Shown here: positions 43,850-51,653 of the stretch, piece by piece
Layout of the letters: each line of letters opens with the position of its first letter
Position numbering within the stretch: the stretch's first letter is position 1
Assembly (NCBI GenBank): GCA_964542475.1
Contig: CAZIUL010000007.1
Location: 72,067-136,066 of the forward strand
DNA from: CAZIUL01 sp964542475
GTDB taxonomy: Bacteria; Planctomycetota; B15-G4; CAYZWU01
Direction: 5' to 3'
DNA length: 64,000 nt
The notes under the pieces: model-generated
The model's input: only the letters and a program-made list of their open reading frames with translations
What the model was told of the DNA's origin: nothing
Databases searched by the model: none
Program-made: the position numbers and the translations under genes

Positions 43850-43871
43850 GCTGCGTTTCTCCCTGCGAACG

Positions 43872-45299
43872 TTATTTCTCAGGCGCGATGTAGACTGCCA
43901 GCTCACGGATCTTGGGCGTGGCTACGGCCTGCTCGATCCGCAGGCGGAGCCGGCAGGCCGTGACGGGCGCATCAAGGCGGTGGATTCGCTTGTGGCCAAT
44001 GCAGGTGCCGGCGGCGATCTTGCGCCACGCATCGCCCTGCCTCATTTCCACGACATACGCACGCACACGTTCGCCCTTGCGGATGTCTTCCTGCAGCACG
44101 ATGTGATCGAACGCCGCCGGGGTCGGCAGTGTCAGCCCGATCTCGTCACCTTGGCCCTTGGTGTGACCAACGCGGTTGCTGAAGGTACACCGGATTGCGT
44201 CGCCCCATTCCTTGCAGCGCTTCGCGTCCGGTTCGGGTATCAGTCCGCGGTTGTCAGGGGTGAGCCCGATGATCAATGTCGAGTTGCGGCCGACGGATTT
44301 ATAGTACATGTTCATCAGTGACTTTAACGGGTAGATCTTTTGTTCATCACCTTTGTCCCAGAACCACTCGTGGTTTCTCAACGGCGCGTCGGACATGGCC
44401 GGGCACCAGAACCTGCCGTCAGGATCGCCATGCTTGAGCAATGCGAAGTTATCCCTTGCAATGTCAGCTCCGGCGCTTTCGCCGGCACCGGTACAATGAT
44501 ACGGAAACGTTGCCCAGCAGGGATACGGAACCGTTCCGGACTCGCTGCCTCCCCAACGGGCATCGGCGCGTTCGAGGCTGTGATAGAACAGGCAGCCCTT
44601 CTGGTATTTTTCAAACACGCCCAAGACGTCCGGACCGCCTTGTTCCGGGCCGTGTGCGCCGCCGTCGAACCACAACTCGAACAACGGGCCATAGCGCGAG
44701 CAGATCTCTTCGACCTCTTTCTCGATCATGGCATTGTAGGCTTCCTGGCTGATAGAGCTGCGTTCGGTTACCTTGAAGTCCCAGAGGCCGTATTGCGAGT
44801 TCCAGCGGGTGCCCATGTAGATCCCGGGCTCAATATCAAACTTCCTGCAGGAGGCGATGAACTCGGCCACGATATCGCGCTTGCCGTCTCCCCATTTAAC
44901 GGCTTTCAGGCAGTACGGATTCGCGTCCGACTGCCAGAGCCGGAACCCGGTCTCGTGCGACGCGGTCAGGATCGCGAACCGGGCACCCATGTCCTTTGCC
45001 ACCTGCAGCCACTGATCGGTATCGAGCTTGATCGGGTTGAAGATGTTGACGTCTTCCACCGCATTACGGCGGTTATGGTTCTGGTTGTAATGCTTGCCGT
45101 CAAACACGTGCAAGTCATAGCTGAACAATACGCCGAGTTCCGCCTCTTGCCACGCAAGCTGTTGGGCCGCGGGCTTGGCCAATCTGCCGCCGCCGTCTTC
45201 ACGGGGCATTGCCTGATCGGATGAATGCATGGAACATGCCGTCAGCCATACAGTGCAAGCTGCCAGCGCGACATGGAAAGTGTTTCGTGACATGTTCAT
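43872..45299 (-). CDS. Alpha-L-fucosidase lipoprotein, GH29
   Basis: A 475-residue paralogue of the next gene, with a lipoprotein signal (VALAACTVWLTAC, lipobox LTAC near residue 20). GH29 features: WQEAELGVLFSYDLHVFDGKH, RFAILTASHETGFRLWQSD, and the nucleophile in FELWFDGGAHG. No long C-terminal appendage compared with the 562-residue paralogue, only a discoidin-like tail. ATG 45299 with AAGGAA upstream is preferred over 45392, whose 31-residue leader precedes the lipobox. The leader of the longer reading overlaps the attC-like hairpin at 45327-45377. Likely acts on fucosylated surface or environmental glycan. Confidence 0.92.
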   Translation of the reverse strand: MNMSRNTFHVALAACTVWLTACSMHSSDQAMPREDGGGRLAKPAAQQLAWQEAELGVLFSYDLHVFDGKHYNQNHNRRNAVEDVNIFNPIKLDTDQWLQVAKDMGARFAILTASHETGFRLWQSDANPYCLKAVKWGDGKRDIVAEFIASCRKFDIEPGIYMGTRWNSQYGLWDFKVTERSSISQEAYNAMIEKEVEEICSRYGPLFELWFDGGAHGPEQGGPDVLGVFEKYQKGCLFYHSLERADARWGGSESGTVPYPCWATFPYHCTGAGESAGADIARDNFALLKHGDPDGRFWCPAMSDAPLRNHEWFWDKGDEQKIYPLKSLMNMYYKSVGRNSTLIIGLTPDNRGLIPEPDAKRCKEWGDAIRCTFSNRVGHTKGQGDEIGLTLPTPAAFDHIVLQEDIRKGERVRAYVVEMRQGDAWRKIAAGTCIGHKRIHRLDAPVTACRLRLRIEQAVATPKIRELAVYIAPEK

Positions 45300-45326
45300 G
45301 GTATTTCCTTGTTTTCTGCTGGTACC

Positions 45327-45377
45327 GGGCTCGGATTGATTTGCCGGCGCGTAAGCGACGGCCAAGTTGAACCCATT
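45327..45377 (-). other. Degenerate attC-like hairpin
   Basis: On the minus strand GGGTTCAACTTGGCCG and CCGGCAAATCAATCCGAGCC flank a short loop (TCGCTTACGCG). TTG-G-CCG pairs with CGG-CAA leaving one extrahelical G, and the outer GG-TT/AA-CC also pair, as in integron attC sites. The GTT core is not recognisable. It lies just upstream of the fucosidase start and downstream of the next gene. Confidence 0.35.
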
Positions 45378-45414
45378 ACTAATGAGGCGCAATAGATGGC
45401 CATGTGAAGCGTGT

Positions 45415-46440
45415 TTATTTCTTGTCGCCGACCCCGGTTTTTTTGGGGAGTTCTTCGATCAATTCCAGTTGCTCTTTGAACCATTCTTCTGATTGTATCT
45501 CTTTTCCATCGGACATTTTGATTATATACGCCTTGCCGCTAGTCGAGGAGCACGAACCTGCGATCCTGATGAAGTCGTCTGCTGTTTTGATCTCCGACTC
45601 CCTACGTTTCCATTTTTCCCTCATGAGGGTTATTGCATCATCCAGCGTGCGCTCTTGTCCATTGCGGATGAAGGTGGACCCGACGAGTTGCTTGAGCGAA
45701 ACGATAAGGGCCTCGATCTTTTTCGTTTCCGAAAGCGGTTCGTCCAATTCAACTGTGCCCGGCCACAGCTGAAATGTTGCATTGTCTTCTCCCACTAGAA
45801 GGTTCGTGAGTGTCTTGAGCTTGATCCTGTACGTATGAATGCCGGCTGTGAATGTGACCACGTCGTTCCCGCGAAGGGACCGTGTCGTAACGATCTCAGG
45901 TCCGTCTTGCCAAGACAAGGCGGTCATGACCTGACCTCTGGTGATGTCATCCAAGGTCACCACCACTTTCCCGTTCGACCCAGGCAGTGCAGCGGTTGAC
46001 CGCTGCTGTACGGAAAACTCAACAGGCGCATCAAGTACGATAGGGGCGACAGGTTCAGATGCGGCCGGCCACAATTGAAACTGTGCGCAGTCCTGTCCAA
46101 GAAGAACGTTTGTTAGCTTCTTGAGTTTGATCCTGTACGTATGATTGCCGGCTGTGAAGGTGACCCCGTCGTTCTCGCGAAGGGATCGGGTCGTAACGAT
46201 CTCGGGGCCGCCCTGCCAAGACAAGGTGGTCATGACCTGGCCTCTTGTGATGTCATCTATGGTCACCACCATCTTCCCATTCGATCCCGGCAGTGCAGTT
46301 GTTGAACGCTGCTGTACGGAGAACTCAACAGGCGCATCCAGTACGATAGGAGCGGCAGGCTCAGACGAAGGGCTCTCGTTTATTCGTCCCAGGCAAGACA
46401 CAATTGCAAGTGCCGGTGCTAAGATCGCAAAAATCTTCAT
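45415..46440 (-). CDS. Lipoprotein with tandem duplicated domain
   Basis: A 341-residue protein of unknown family. Lipobox near residue 16 (AIVSC). Two copies of a roughly 100-residue module (about residues 25-125 and 126-228) are nearly identical: APIVLDAPVEFSVQQRSTxA, LPGSNGKxVVTxDDITRGQV, GPEIVTTRSLRxND, VTFTAGxHTYRIKLKxLTN, FQLWP. The DNA is also near-identical, indicating recent duplication. The C-terminal 110 residues are a different, Lys-rich part (EALIVSLKQLVGSTFIRNGQ, TRLMREKWKRRESE-like). Start ATG 46440 with AAGGAA upstream. It lies between two attC-like hairpins and looks like a single-gene cassette. Confidence 0.75.
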   Translation of the reverse strand: MKIFAILAPALAIVSCLGRINESPSSEPAAPIVLDAPVEFSVQQRSTTALPGSNGKMVVTIDDITRGQVMTTLSWQGGPEIVTTRSLRENDGVTFTAGNHTYRIKLKKLTNVLLGQDCAQFQLWPAASEPVAPIVLDAPVEFSVQQRSTAALPGSNGKVVVTLDDITRGQVMTALSWQDGPEIVTTRSLRGNDVVTFTAGIHTYRIKLKTLTNLLVGEDNATFQLWPGTVELDEPLSETKKIEALIVSLKQLVGSTFIRNGQERTLDDAITLMREKWKRRESEIKTADDFIRIAGSCSSTSGKAYIIKMSDGKEIQSEEWFKEQLELIEELPKKTGVGDKK

Positions 46441-46452
46441 GTTCTATTTCCT

Positions 46453-46518
46453 TCCCAACGTTTTAGAGATGACTTGCGGAACGCGAAGCGGCCCGCCAAG
46501 TCAATCTCGGTGTTATAC
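46453..46518 (-). other. attC-like recombination site
   Basis: The minus strand reads GTATAAC (overlapping the TAA stop of the nucleotidyltransferase), then TGACTTGGCGG...CCGCAAGTCA around GCCGCTTCGCGTT, then GTTGGGA. TGACTTG(G)CGG pairs with CCGCAAGTCA leaving one extrahelical G. The AAC and GTT core triplets are present. Together with the stop codon sitting in the 5' core and the next start 12 bp after the 3' core, this is the architecture of an integron attC site. Confidence 0.6.
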
Positions 46519-47058
46519 CTTCTTTTGCAGCAGGTCCTTGATATTACAAAACTCGTCAATCATACCTTCCCCTATTGACCATCGCTTTAACTCTTTTAGG
46601 TCGACGTGATGATCCTGAGCGACCAGTACTGCTTGATCAAGGCATTGGCGATCACCGTCATGATAGTACCAAGTCAATCTGTCCTTTACACAATCAGTAG
46701 GGGAAATGATCTTTAGAATGCCAGTAAGCTCATGCCGCTCAACAATTTTTTTGACGGGTTCTTCGCCAACAGAAGGTGGTCCCGTAGGAAACTCAACAAA
46801 CAATCTGGTTTCAGAATGCTTGAAGTATCGTCCATCCTCCACAAAATCAATTCCCTTCATTGCTTCACAGAGCACGCTACGCTTGGGCGGCGTGAGCCCT
46901 GTGTGAACCATATCCAGGTCCATGGAGACATATTTACCGTGGCTATAGATGGAGACACATGCGCCACCACAGAGAACAACGTCTATCCCCCTCTTGCGAA
47001 GATGCTCCTGAACAAATGCAGCCAGTTCCGCTCTTCCCATATCACGAATCGACTTCAT
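46513..47058 (-). CDS. Nucleotidyltransferase (candidate toxin of a winged-helix/NTase pair)
   Basis: A 181-residue MNT-fold nucleotidyltransferase. GGACVSIYSHGKYVSMDLDMV carries the G-G and D-x-D active-site residues near residues 30-50. A third acidic residue is expected in EFPTG. No HEPN partner. The start ATG overlaps the stop of the upstream winged-helix gene (ATGA), a strict two-gene unit. Pairs of a winged-helix regulator and NTase are known for AbiEii and related type IV or atypical toxin-antitoxin systems; I infer that role without homology to a named family. The stop lies inside an attC-like site, so it seems to be carried by a cassette. Confidence 0.8.
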   Translation of the reverse strand: MKSIRDMGRAELAAFVQEHLRKRGIDVVLCGGACVSIYSHGKYVSMDLDMVHTGLTPPKRSVLCEAMKGIDFVEDGRYFKHSETRLFVEFPTGPPSVGEEPVKKIVERHELTGILKIISPTDCVKDRLTWYYHDGDRQCLDQAVLVAQDHHVDLKELKRWSIGEGMIDEFCNIKDLLQKKV

Positions 47059-47384
47059 AGCGGCTTACCTCGCCGCCTTGGCCTCCGTCTTGCGATGAGC
47101 AGTTTTTCCTTTAGTTGCATTGGACAGAACGTCATCACCTTATTGAGAAGGGCCTTGAGTTCTTTGATGAACGGACAACGTGGATTGAAAGAATATAGGC
47201 GCGTTCGACCGACAGCGCGACTCCGCAGAATACCGCCTAATTCCAGCTTATCCAGCTGATTGCGTATGGGCCTGTAGTCGACCTCATAGAAACGTGCAAT
47301 TTCCCGTGGGTATCCTTCTTCGCGTGCAAGGATGAAGAGTAAAACTCTCTCGCAACTAGTTGATCCTAACAATGATTCCAGCAT
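47055..47384 (-). CDS. Winged-helix regulator of the NTase pair
   Basis: A 109-residue DNA-binding protein. Residues 10-70 form a winged helix: CERVLLFILAREEGYPREIA, RFYEVDYRPIRNQLDKLELG, GILRSRAVGRTRLYSFNP. The C-terminus is very basic (ARRRPRRRGKPL). It probably represses its own operon through the palindrome at 47423-47442 and may act as an antitoxin by complex formation. Start ATG 47384 with GGGAG 8 bp upstream. Confidence 0.8.
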   Translation of the reverse strand: MLESLLGSTSCERVLLFILAREEGYPREIARFYEVDYRPIRNQLDKLELGGILRSRAVGRTRLYSFNPRCPFIKELKALLNKVMTFCPMQLKEKLLIARRRPRRRGKPL

Positions 47385-47422
47385 TTAAATAAACTCCCTG
47401 TCTCGCACAACATGATGCTTAG

Positions 47423-47456
47423 TTTACATCATTTGATGTAAATATTGCATCAATAT
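47423..47456. promoter_or_regulatory. Operator palindromes upstream of the winged-helix/NTase operon
   Basis: TTTACATCATTTGATGTAAA (47423-47442) is a perfect 9-bp inverted repeat with a 2-bp spacer. It is followed directly by ATATTGCATCAATAT (47442-47456), a 6-bp inverted repeat with a 3-bp spacer. Both lie 39-72 bp upstream of the start and are very AT-rich against the surroundings, as expected for an autoregulated toxin-antitoxin promoter. Confidence 0.65.
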
Positions 47457-47502
47457 ACGAAGTCTTGGTAAGCCTTACAAGAAGATTTTTCATAGGTATA
47501 AG

Positions 47503-47574
47503 TACCGCAGGAGGCGCAAGTGGCAGCCGCGTCCGCGCGGCTGTCACTTGTCGCTCTCGATGCGATTGTTGTGT
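47503..47574 (-). other. attC-like recombination site
   Basis: On the plus strand CGCA, GAG, GCG, CAAGTG and CAGCCGCG pair in order with CGCGGCTG, CACTTG, CGC, CTC and TGCG, with single unpaired bases on the downstream side, around the loop TCCG. The AAC triplet is present on the minus strand (ACACAAC); the GTT core reads GTA, so it is degenerate. The stop of the HEAT ORF (47544) lies within it. Spacing to the site at 46453 is 1,050 bp. Confidence 0.5.
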
Positions 47575-47930
47575 GCCTTCTCCTTTTGTGGTCCGACCTG
47601 TGGGATGGCCGCCTCAATTGCGGCGATTGCCCTAGAATTCTCTCGGATCGTCCTTTTGGGGTCCTTCAAGTTCTTCCTGAGTGCAGGTAAGGCCGATCTC
47701 GCCTCTGCAGCTATCGCCCGCAGTGCGATGGCGCCGTTGTTGCGACACCCCTCATACGGATCAGAGAGGAGCTTCGTGAGGGCGGCAACGGAGGGATACC
47801 GAGCCCGCGCAATCTCCGCTACTTCTGTAAATATCCGCTCCCTGCCCCGTTTTCCTTGGCGGAAGTGCGGAATGATCGACCAACAGAGAATTGAGTTTCC
47901 CTGAGCATGGCACCACGTCATAAATCGCAT
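47544..47930 (-). CDS. HEAT-repeat protein, possibly a cassette gene fragment
   Basis: A 128-residue reading with a plausible HEAT pair: YPSVAALTKLLSDPYEGCRN, NGAIALRAIAAEARSALPAL, RKNLKDPKRTIRENSRAIAA. The N-terminal 40 residues are unusual (MTWCHAQGNSILCWSIIPHF) and the 5' end is not certain: another frame (48114-47761) is also open and Pro-rich upstream, so a frameshift may have broken a longer gene. The last residues HNNRIESDK are encoded inside the attC-like site. Real start and product uncertain. Confidence 0.5.
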   Translation of the reverse strand: MRFMTWCHAQGNSILCWSIIPHFRQGKRGRERIFTEVAEIARARYPSVAALTKLLSDPYEGCRNNGAIALRAIAAEARSALPALRKNLKDPKRTIRENSRAIAAIEAAIPQVGPQKEKAHNNRIESDK

Positions 47931-48100
47931 GGTTGCTCGGAGGACTGTGATCGAGGGGAGGTGGGATACCGGTAAATTTCTCGCAGGCGTCCGTCAAATC
48001 GTGCAAGCAGAGGGTGGCGGGGCTCGTAGGTGGCGGAGATTGCGCGGGCTCGGTATCAACGGTATCAAAAGACATTGTAACGGAAATAGGTATTGTTGCA

Positions 48101-50041
48101 TTACCAGGGAACATACTCGCGTGTCAGAAACTCCTTGGCCGTGACCCAGATGGGGTTGGTGAAACAGCGGTACCGGTAGTCGATCGCTTGAGCATCATAG
48201 GAGTGGTTCGACACATCGCCTGACGGAGGGAGCGGGCCGGCCGGATCGTAGGTGTACGCCTCGGCGCGGAAGTAGAAGGCCTGTTCCGGGGGCGGCAGAA
48301 GATCCTCTACCAGTGGGCCGTCCGCCTCACCGCTGCAGGCGTGTGGATAGAGCTCCCAGACCACATCCGGTTGCTCGCCGGTGGACCGGCCTCCCCGCAG
48401 CAGGCGGATGCACACCACATCCCCGATCTCAAGGGATGAGTTCCAGGCGAAGCAAAACCTTGCACCCTTTTCATGGTTGGCCACATCGACCGGACCGTCC
48501 CCGGGCAAGGAATCCTTTGGCCCGTGGATCTCCCCGTCCTTGTCCCAATCGATGCCAAAAACCATTGCCGGTCCGTCCGTGACGAACGACCTCCCATTCC
48601 TCAGCGCATCCAGAACACCATCGTCGGTCAGCCCGTCCGGCAGGTACAGAGCGGTGCGGACCTTGCCCATGGCGGATGATGTGGCCTGGATATCCGCGCT
48701 CATCGTGCGATAAACCCGGTAGTTCCACCCGCCGTGCGCATCGGATCCGCCGGACATGAACAGCTTGCGCACGGGAAACATGTGCCTGGACATCAGGCGG
48801 TCCCAGTGCTTCAGCCCCTGGAGCAGGTCCGCCTCCCAACCGCTGTTGTTCACGGTCCAGTCGTGATCGCACGGATCGATCGAATCGTCTCCGCCCCATG
48901 GATGGTACTCGTCGTCATCATCGCTCCAGTCGCTTTCCGAAAAATGCGCGTTCCTCTCGTTGAAGAACTGAAGGCCCACGAACGTGTCATAAGCGAGGGC
49001 AGCCTCCATCTCCGCATAGGTCCACCCGAGACTCGGGTCGGTTGGATGCGCAGCGTATGCGAACGCGCCCTGCGCAGCCAGGTTGTTCTGCGGGGTCGGG
49101 CCGCCGAGGATCTGGTTTATGGTGTAGGTGCCGTTCTCAGCGCCCTCCACAAAAGTGTCGAGCCCGTAGCCGAGCAGGTGGCGGATATCCAGCAACCCGC
49201 CCTGGTTCGCGTGCATCTCCTCGGCGCGGATGAGCCGCATCACGGGCGTCGAGTAAAGCGCGCACTCATTCCCGAGCTCGTCCCACTTTGAATTGGTGAG
49301 ATCAGAAGCGTGGTCGGTGATGGTCACATAGGAGAGTCCCATTGCCGCCGCTGCCAGCGCCTTTCCCTCGGTGTGATCCCCGAACTCGTAAAGGTTGTCC
49401 GTTTTCCATCCGTGGTTGTGGACATCGCCGAGGTACCAGCACGGGATCGTGGGCAGCGGCTCCTCTCCCACGTGAACCTTGAAGTCCTGGTCCAGCTTGA
49501 CCTCCGTGTAAAAGGGCCACACCCCGTCCAAGCCGTAGAGGCGCAGGGTGAAGCTGATGGTGTCGCCGGTAAAGTAGCCTAGGTTGGCCGGCGTGAAAGG
49601 CGCGCCGTCCGCTTGGGCGCCTTTCCAAGTGCCATCGTTCTCGAACTCATCGGTCAGCCAGTACCAGTAATCCTGGGAGATCTCCTTGTTGTTGAAGTCG
49701 TGATAGTAGACTACATGGTCGGTGAGCGGCGAGCCCCAGTCCCCCGGCGGATCGTACCCGTCGGAGACATCGTAGACCACCACGTACTTCAGCTCATCCA
49801 CCTCGACCAGCCACTGGTCAGAGTCCTTGATCATCCAGATGACAGGGATGGCAGTGTCAGCGTTCTCCACCCTCCAGGGCATGTCAGCATCCATGTCCTT
49901 GGCACTGGTGTTGGGGTAGCGGTCCCCTCCGGAGTCGTCGTCCTTATCCTGGGCCCGGATTGGCACCGCAAGAACCGCAGGCAAGACGAGCAGCGCGATC
50001 AGGCGGAGAAGGCGGCTTTTGGTTTTCCTGTTCAGAAACAT
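48101..50041 (-). CDS. Exported PHP-type metal-dependent hydrolase (CehA/McbA-like)
   Basis: A 646-residue protein with signal peptide (RLLRLIALLVLPAVLAVPIR). The PHP domain starts near residue 195: YLGDVHNHGWKTDNLYEFGD has the HxH pair, GLSYVTITDHASDLTN the DH pair, EEMHANQGG, FAYAAHPTDPSLGW and GGSDAHGG the later ligands. These make a trinuclear metal centre for phosphoester or amide hydrolysis. The N-terminal 190 residues are a beta-sandwich. Start ATG 50041 with AGGAGAA upstream is preferred to 50083. It is 171 bp upstream of the cassette-like region. Substrate unknown. Confidence 0.85.
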   Translation of the reverse strand: MFLNRKTKSRLLRLIALLVLPAVLAVPIRAQDKDDDSGGDRYPNTSAKDMDADMPWRVENADTAIPVIWMIKDSDQWLVEVDELKYVVVYDVSDGYDPPGDWGSPLTDHVVYYHDFNNKEISQDYWYWLTDEFENDGTWKGAQADGAPFTPANLGYFTGDTISFTLRLYGLDGVWPFYTEVKLDQDFKVHVGEEPLPTIPCWYLGDVHNHGWKTDNLYEFGDHTEGKALAAAAMGLSYVTITDHASDLTNSKWDELGNECALYSTPVMRLIRAEEMHANQGGLLDIRHLLGYGLDTFVEGAENGTYTINQILGGPTPQNNLAAQGAFAYAAHPTDPSLGWTYAEMEAALAYDTFVGLQFFNERNAHFSESDWSDDDDEYHPWGGDDSIDPCDHDWTVNNSGWEADLLQGLKHWDRLMSRHMFPVRKLFMSGGSDAHGGWNYRVYRTMSADIQATSSAMGKVRTALYLPDGLTDDGVLDALRNGRSFVTDGPAMVFGIDWDKDGEIHGPKDSLPGDGPVDVANHEKGARFCFAWNSSLEIGDVVCIRLLRGGRSTGEQPDVVWELYPHACSGEADGPLVEDLLPPPEQAFYFRAEAYTYDPAGPLPPSGDVSNHSYDAQAIDYRYRCFTNPIWVTAKEFLTREYVPW

Positions 50042-50334
50042 CGGTATTCTCCTGGAACTTTGCGGGTTCAATTCATGCATCAATTAAACCATATATCTCG
50101 GCTCCGCGCAAGATGGGGATTCGCCTGCAATATCGAGCCAGGCAACGAAATACACAGCGTCCGGATCCATGAGCGCGGCGAACATGGCGATCTGCGCACC
50201 GACAATCGAAAAAAAAAGGTAGCATTTCAGGATTCCGATATACTAACCAGACGGACGCAGAAACAAAACACTGTTCCGTTTGGCTTTTCCTCCCAATCCA
50301 AGGAACCACTGCTTGTACTTGAGAACTTGATTCA

Positions 50335-50829
50335 ATGAAAGATCAACGGAAGGAAGCGGAATTCCTGGCAAGGGTGCAAAAACATCAGAGCATCCTGCAC
50401 AAGATCTGTTTTGTGTATTGCAGAAATGCCACCGATAAAGAGGACCTCTACCAGGAAATGATCCTGCAGCTCTGGAAATCGTACGGTTCCTTTCGAGGGC
50501 AGTCAGCCTTCTCCACCTGGATGTACCGCGTGGCACTGAATACCGCTCTGACAGTAACCCGCAAGCGAACTCTTTTTGCCGGCACTCCGCTCGCACCGGA
50601 CATTGCGGATGAAGGGTTCATGGCCGATAACTTGTCGGATGAGATCCACTTGTTGCACAAGGCCATAACTCAATTGAAGAAAGTGGAGAAAGCCGTCATC
50701 CTGCTGTGGCTGGAGGAAAAAAGCTATGAGGAGATTGCCGGAATCATCGGTATCAGTGAAAAGAATGTCAGCGTAAGACTGGTGCGCATACGCGCCAGGC
50801 TTGCAGAAATCCTGAATAAGGTGAAATAA
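50335..50829 (+). CDS. ECF-type RNA polymerase sigma factor
   Basis: A 164-residue sigma-70 family factor. Region 2: ILHKICFVYCRNATDKEDLY then QEMILQLWKSYGSFRGQSAF and STWMYRVALNTAL. Region 4: LKKVEKAVILLWLEEKSYEE then IAGIIGISEKNVSVRLVRIR. The two regions are complete and separated by a short linker. It would direct polymerase to its own promoter set. Four base pairs separate it from the membrane protein gene, which is likely its anti-sigma partner. Start ATG 50335. The gap upstream (50084-50334) has no gene visible and should hold the autoregulated promoter. Confidence 0.93.
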   Translation: MKDQRKEAEFLARVQKHQSILHKICFVYCRNATDKEDLYQEMILQLWKSYGSFRGQSAFSTWMYRVALNTALTVTRKRTLFAGTPLAPDIADEGFMADNLSDEIHLLHKAITQLKKVEKAVILLWLEEKSYEEIAGIIGISEKNVSVRLVRIRARLAEILNKVK

Positions 50830-50832
50830 GCC

Positions 50833-51552
50833 ATGAAAAACGATGAACTGAATACACTCCGGGAAGCCTGGAAAAAGGAACGAAGCTTCCAGGAAAACGC
50901 GCTATCGGAAACAGATATCAAAAAGTATCTCGGACAACGTTCGCGCGATATCAGCAGGCTGTTCCAGGCCGGAATCATCACCGACATGGTCATGAAAACC
51001 TTGCTCGGGCTGTCCTTTGCCGGGCTGTTTTTTCTTATGCCGAACCATACAGGCATAACGATGTATTCTGCCGCGCTCTTGGTACTTATTATCCTTCTGA
51101 TGATATATCAATGGGGCAGCCTGAAAAGAATACCCGCAAGCGCCGACAAAACGGAGAACCTGCGGGATTTGCTGGAAATGAAGATCACCTACTACAGGCA
51201 AAGACATTTGAAGTCCTTGCACATAGCGGCCTTGAGCGGCTCGCTGTTTTTTCTCAGTGGAATGATCTATTATTTCTATTTCAAATACGGAGAGATACGT
51301 CCCCTGGATGTCACCGACCTTCTGGTCTTCAGCACAGCAGTCCTTGTTGCCTATGTAACAGGGGTAATTATCCAAATGAAGTCGCACGGATTCTACATCC
51401 GCCAACTGGAACACTGCCTGGCCGAGATCGACGAGAATGCCATCAAAGAGCTCACCATCCAGCGGCAGAAGCACCAGCGCCGCCGACTTTTCTTCATCAT
51501 CCTGCTGGCCCTGGTCGCGGGATTGTTGCTGTTTACCTATTTGGCTGTATAG
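50833..51552 (+). CDS. Four-helix membrane protein, candidate anti-sigma factor
   Basis: A 239-residue protein. The N-terminal 55 residues are polar with LREAWKKERSFQENALSETD. Hydrophobic segments follow at about residues 58-75, 78-97, 135-155, 165-182 and 218-238. It has no zinc-binding HxxxCxxC motif of the ZAS anti-sigma class. Its position 4 bp after an ECF sigma gene argues that the N-terminal cytosolic part binds the sigma factor. Function inferred from context only. Confidence 0.6.
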   Translation: MKNDELNTLREAWKKERSFQENALSETDIKKYLGQRSRDISRLFQAGIITDMVMKTLLGLSFAGLFFLMPNHTGITMYSAALLVLIILLMIYQWGSLKRIPASADKTENLRDLLEMKITYYRQRHLKSLHIAALSGSLFFLSGMIYYFYFKYGEIRPLDVTDLLVFSTAVLVAYVTGVIIQMKSHGFYIRQLEHCLAEIDENAIKELTIQRQKHQRRRLFFIILLALVAGLLLFTYLAV

Positions 51553-51598
51553 GGATTTTTGTTTCAAAAGCAGCTTTAGAAAAATTATCCTTGTTAAT

Positions 51599-51616
51599 TC
51601 GTGTCCATCCGTGGTT
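51599..51616 (+). repeat. Short GTGTCCATCCGTG repeat
   Basis: TTCGTGTCCATCCGTGGTT contains the 13-mer GTGTCCATCCGTG also found at 42076-42088. It lies in the 101-bp gap between convergent genes. Similar short sequences recur between genes of many environmental genomes; with two copies here it is only a probable dispersed repeat. Confidence 0.4.
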
Positions 51617-51653
51617 CTCTTCTTCTTTCCTTCATCCTGCCTATTCCTCAAGC

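Noticed and set aside
43907..45392. Extended starts upstream of the two fucosidases (43906 and 45392)
   Set aside because: The added residues precede otherwise perfect signal sequences, and good ribosome-binding sites lie at the shorter starts.
47761..48114. Alternative 117-residue Pro-rich ORF upstream of the HEAT reading
   Set aside because: Overlaps the HEAT frame in a different register and has no recognisable domain; kept only as a sign that the gene's 5' end is uncertain.
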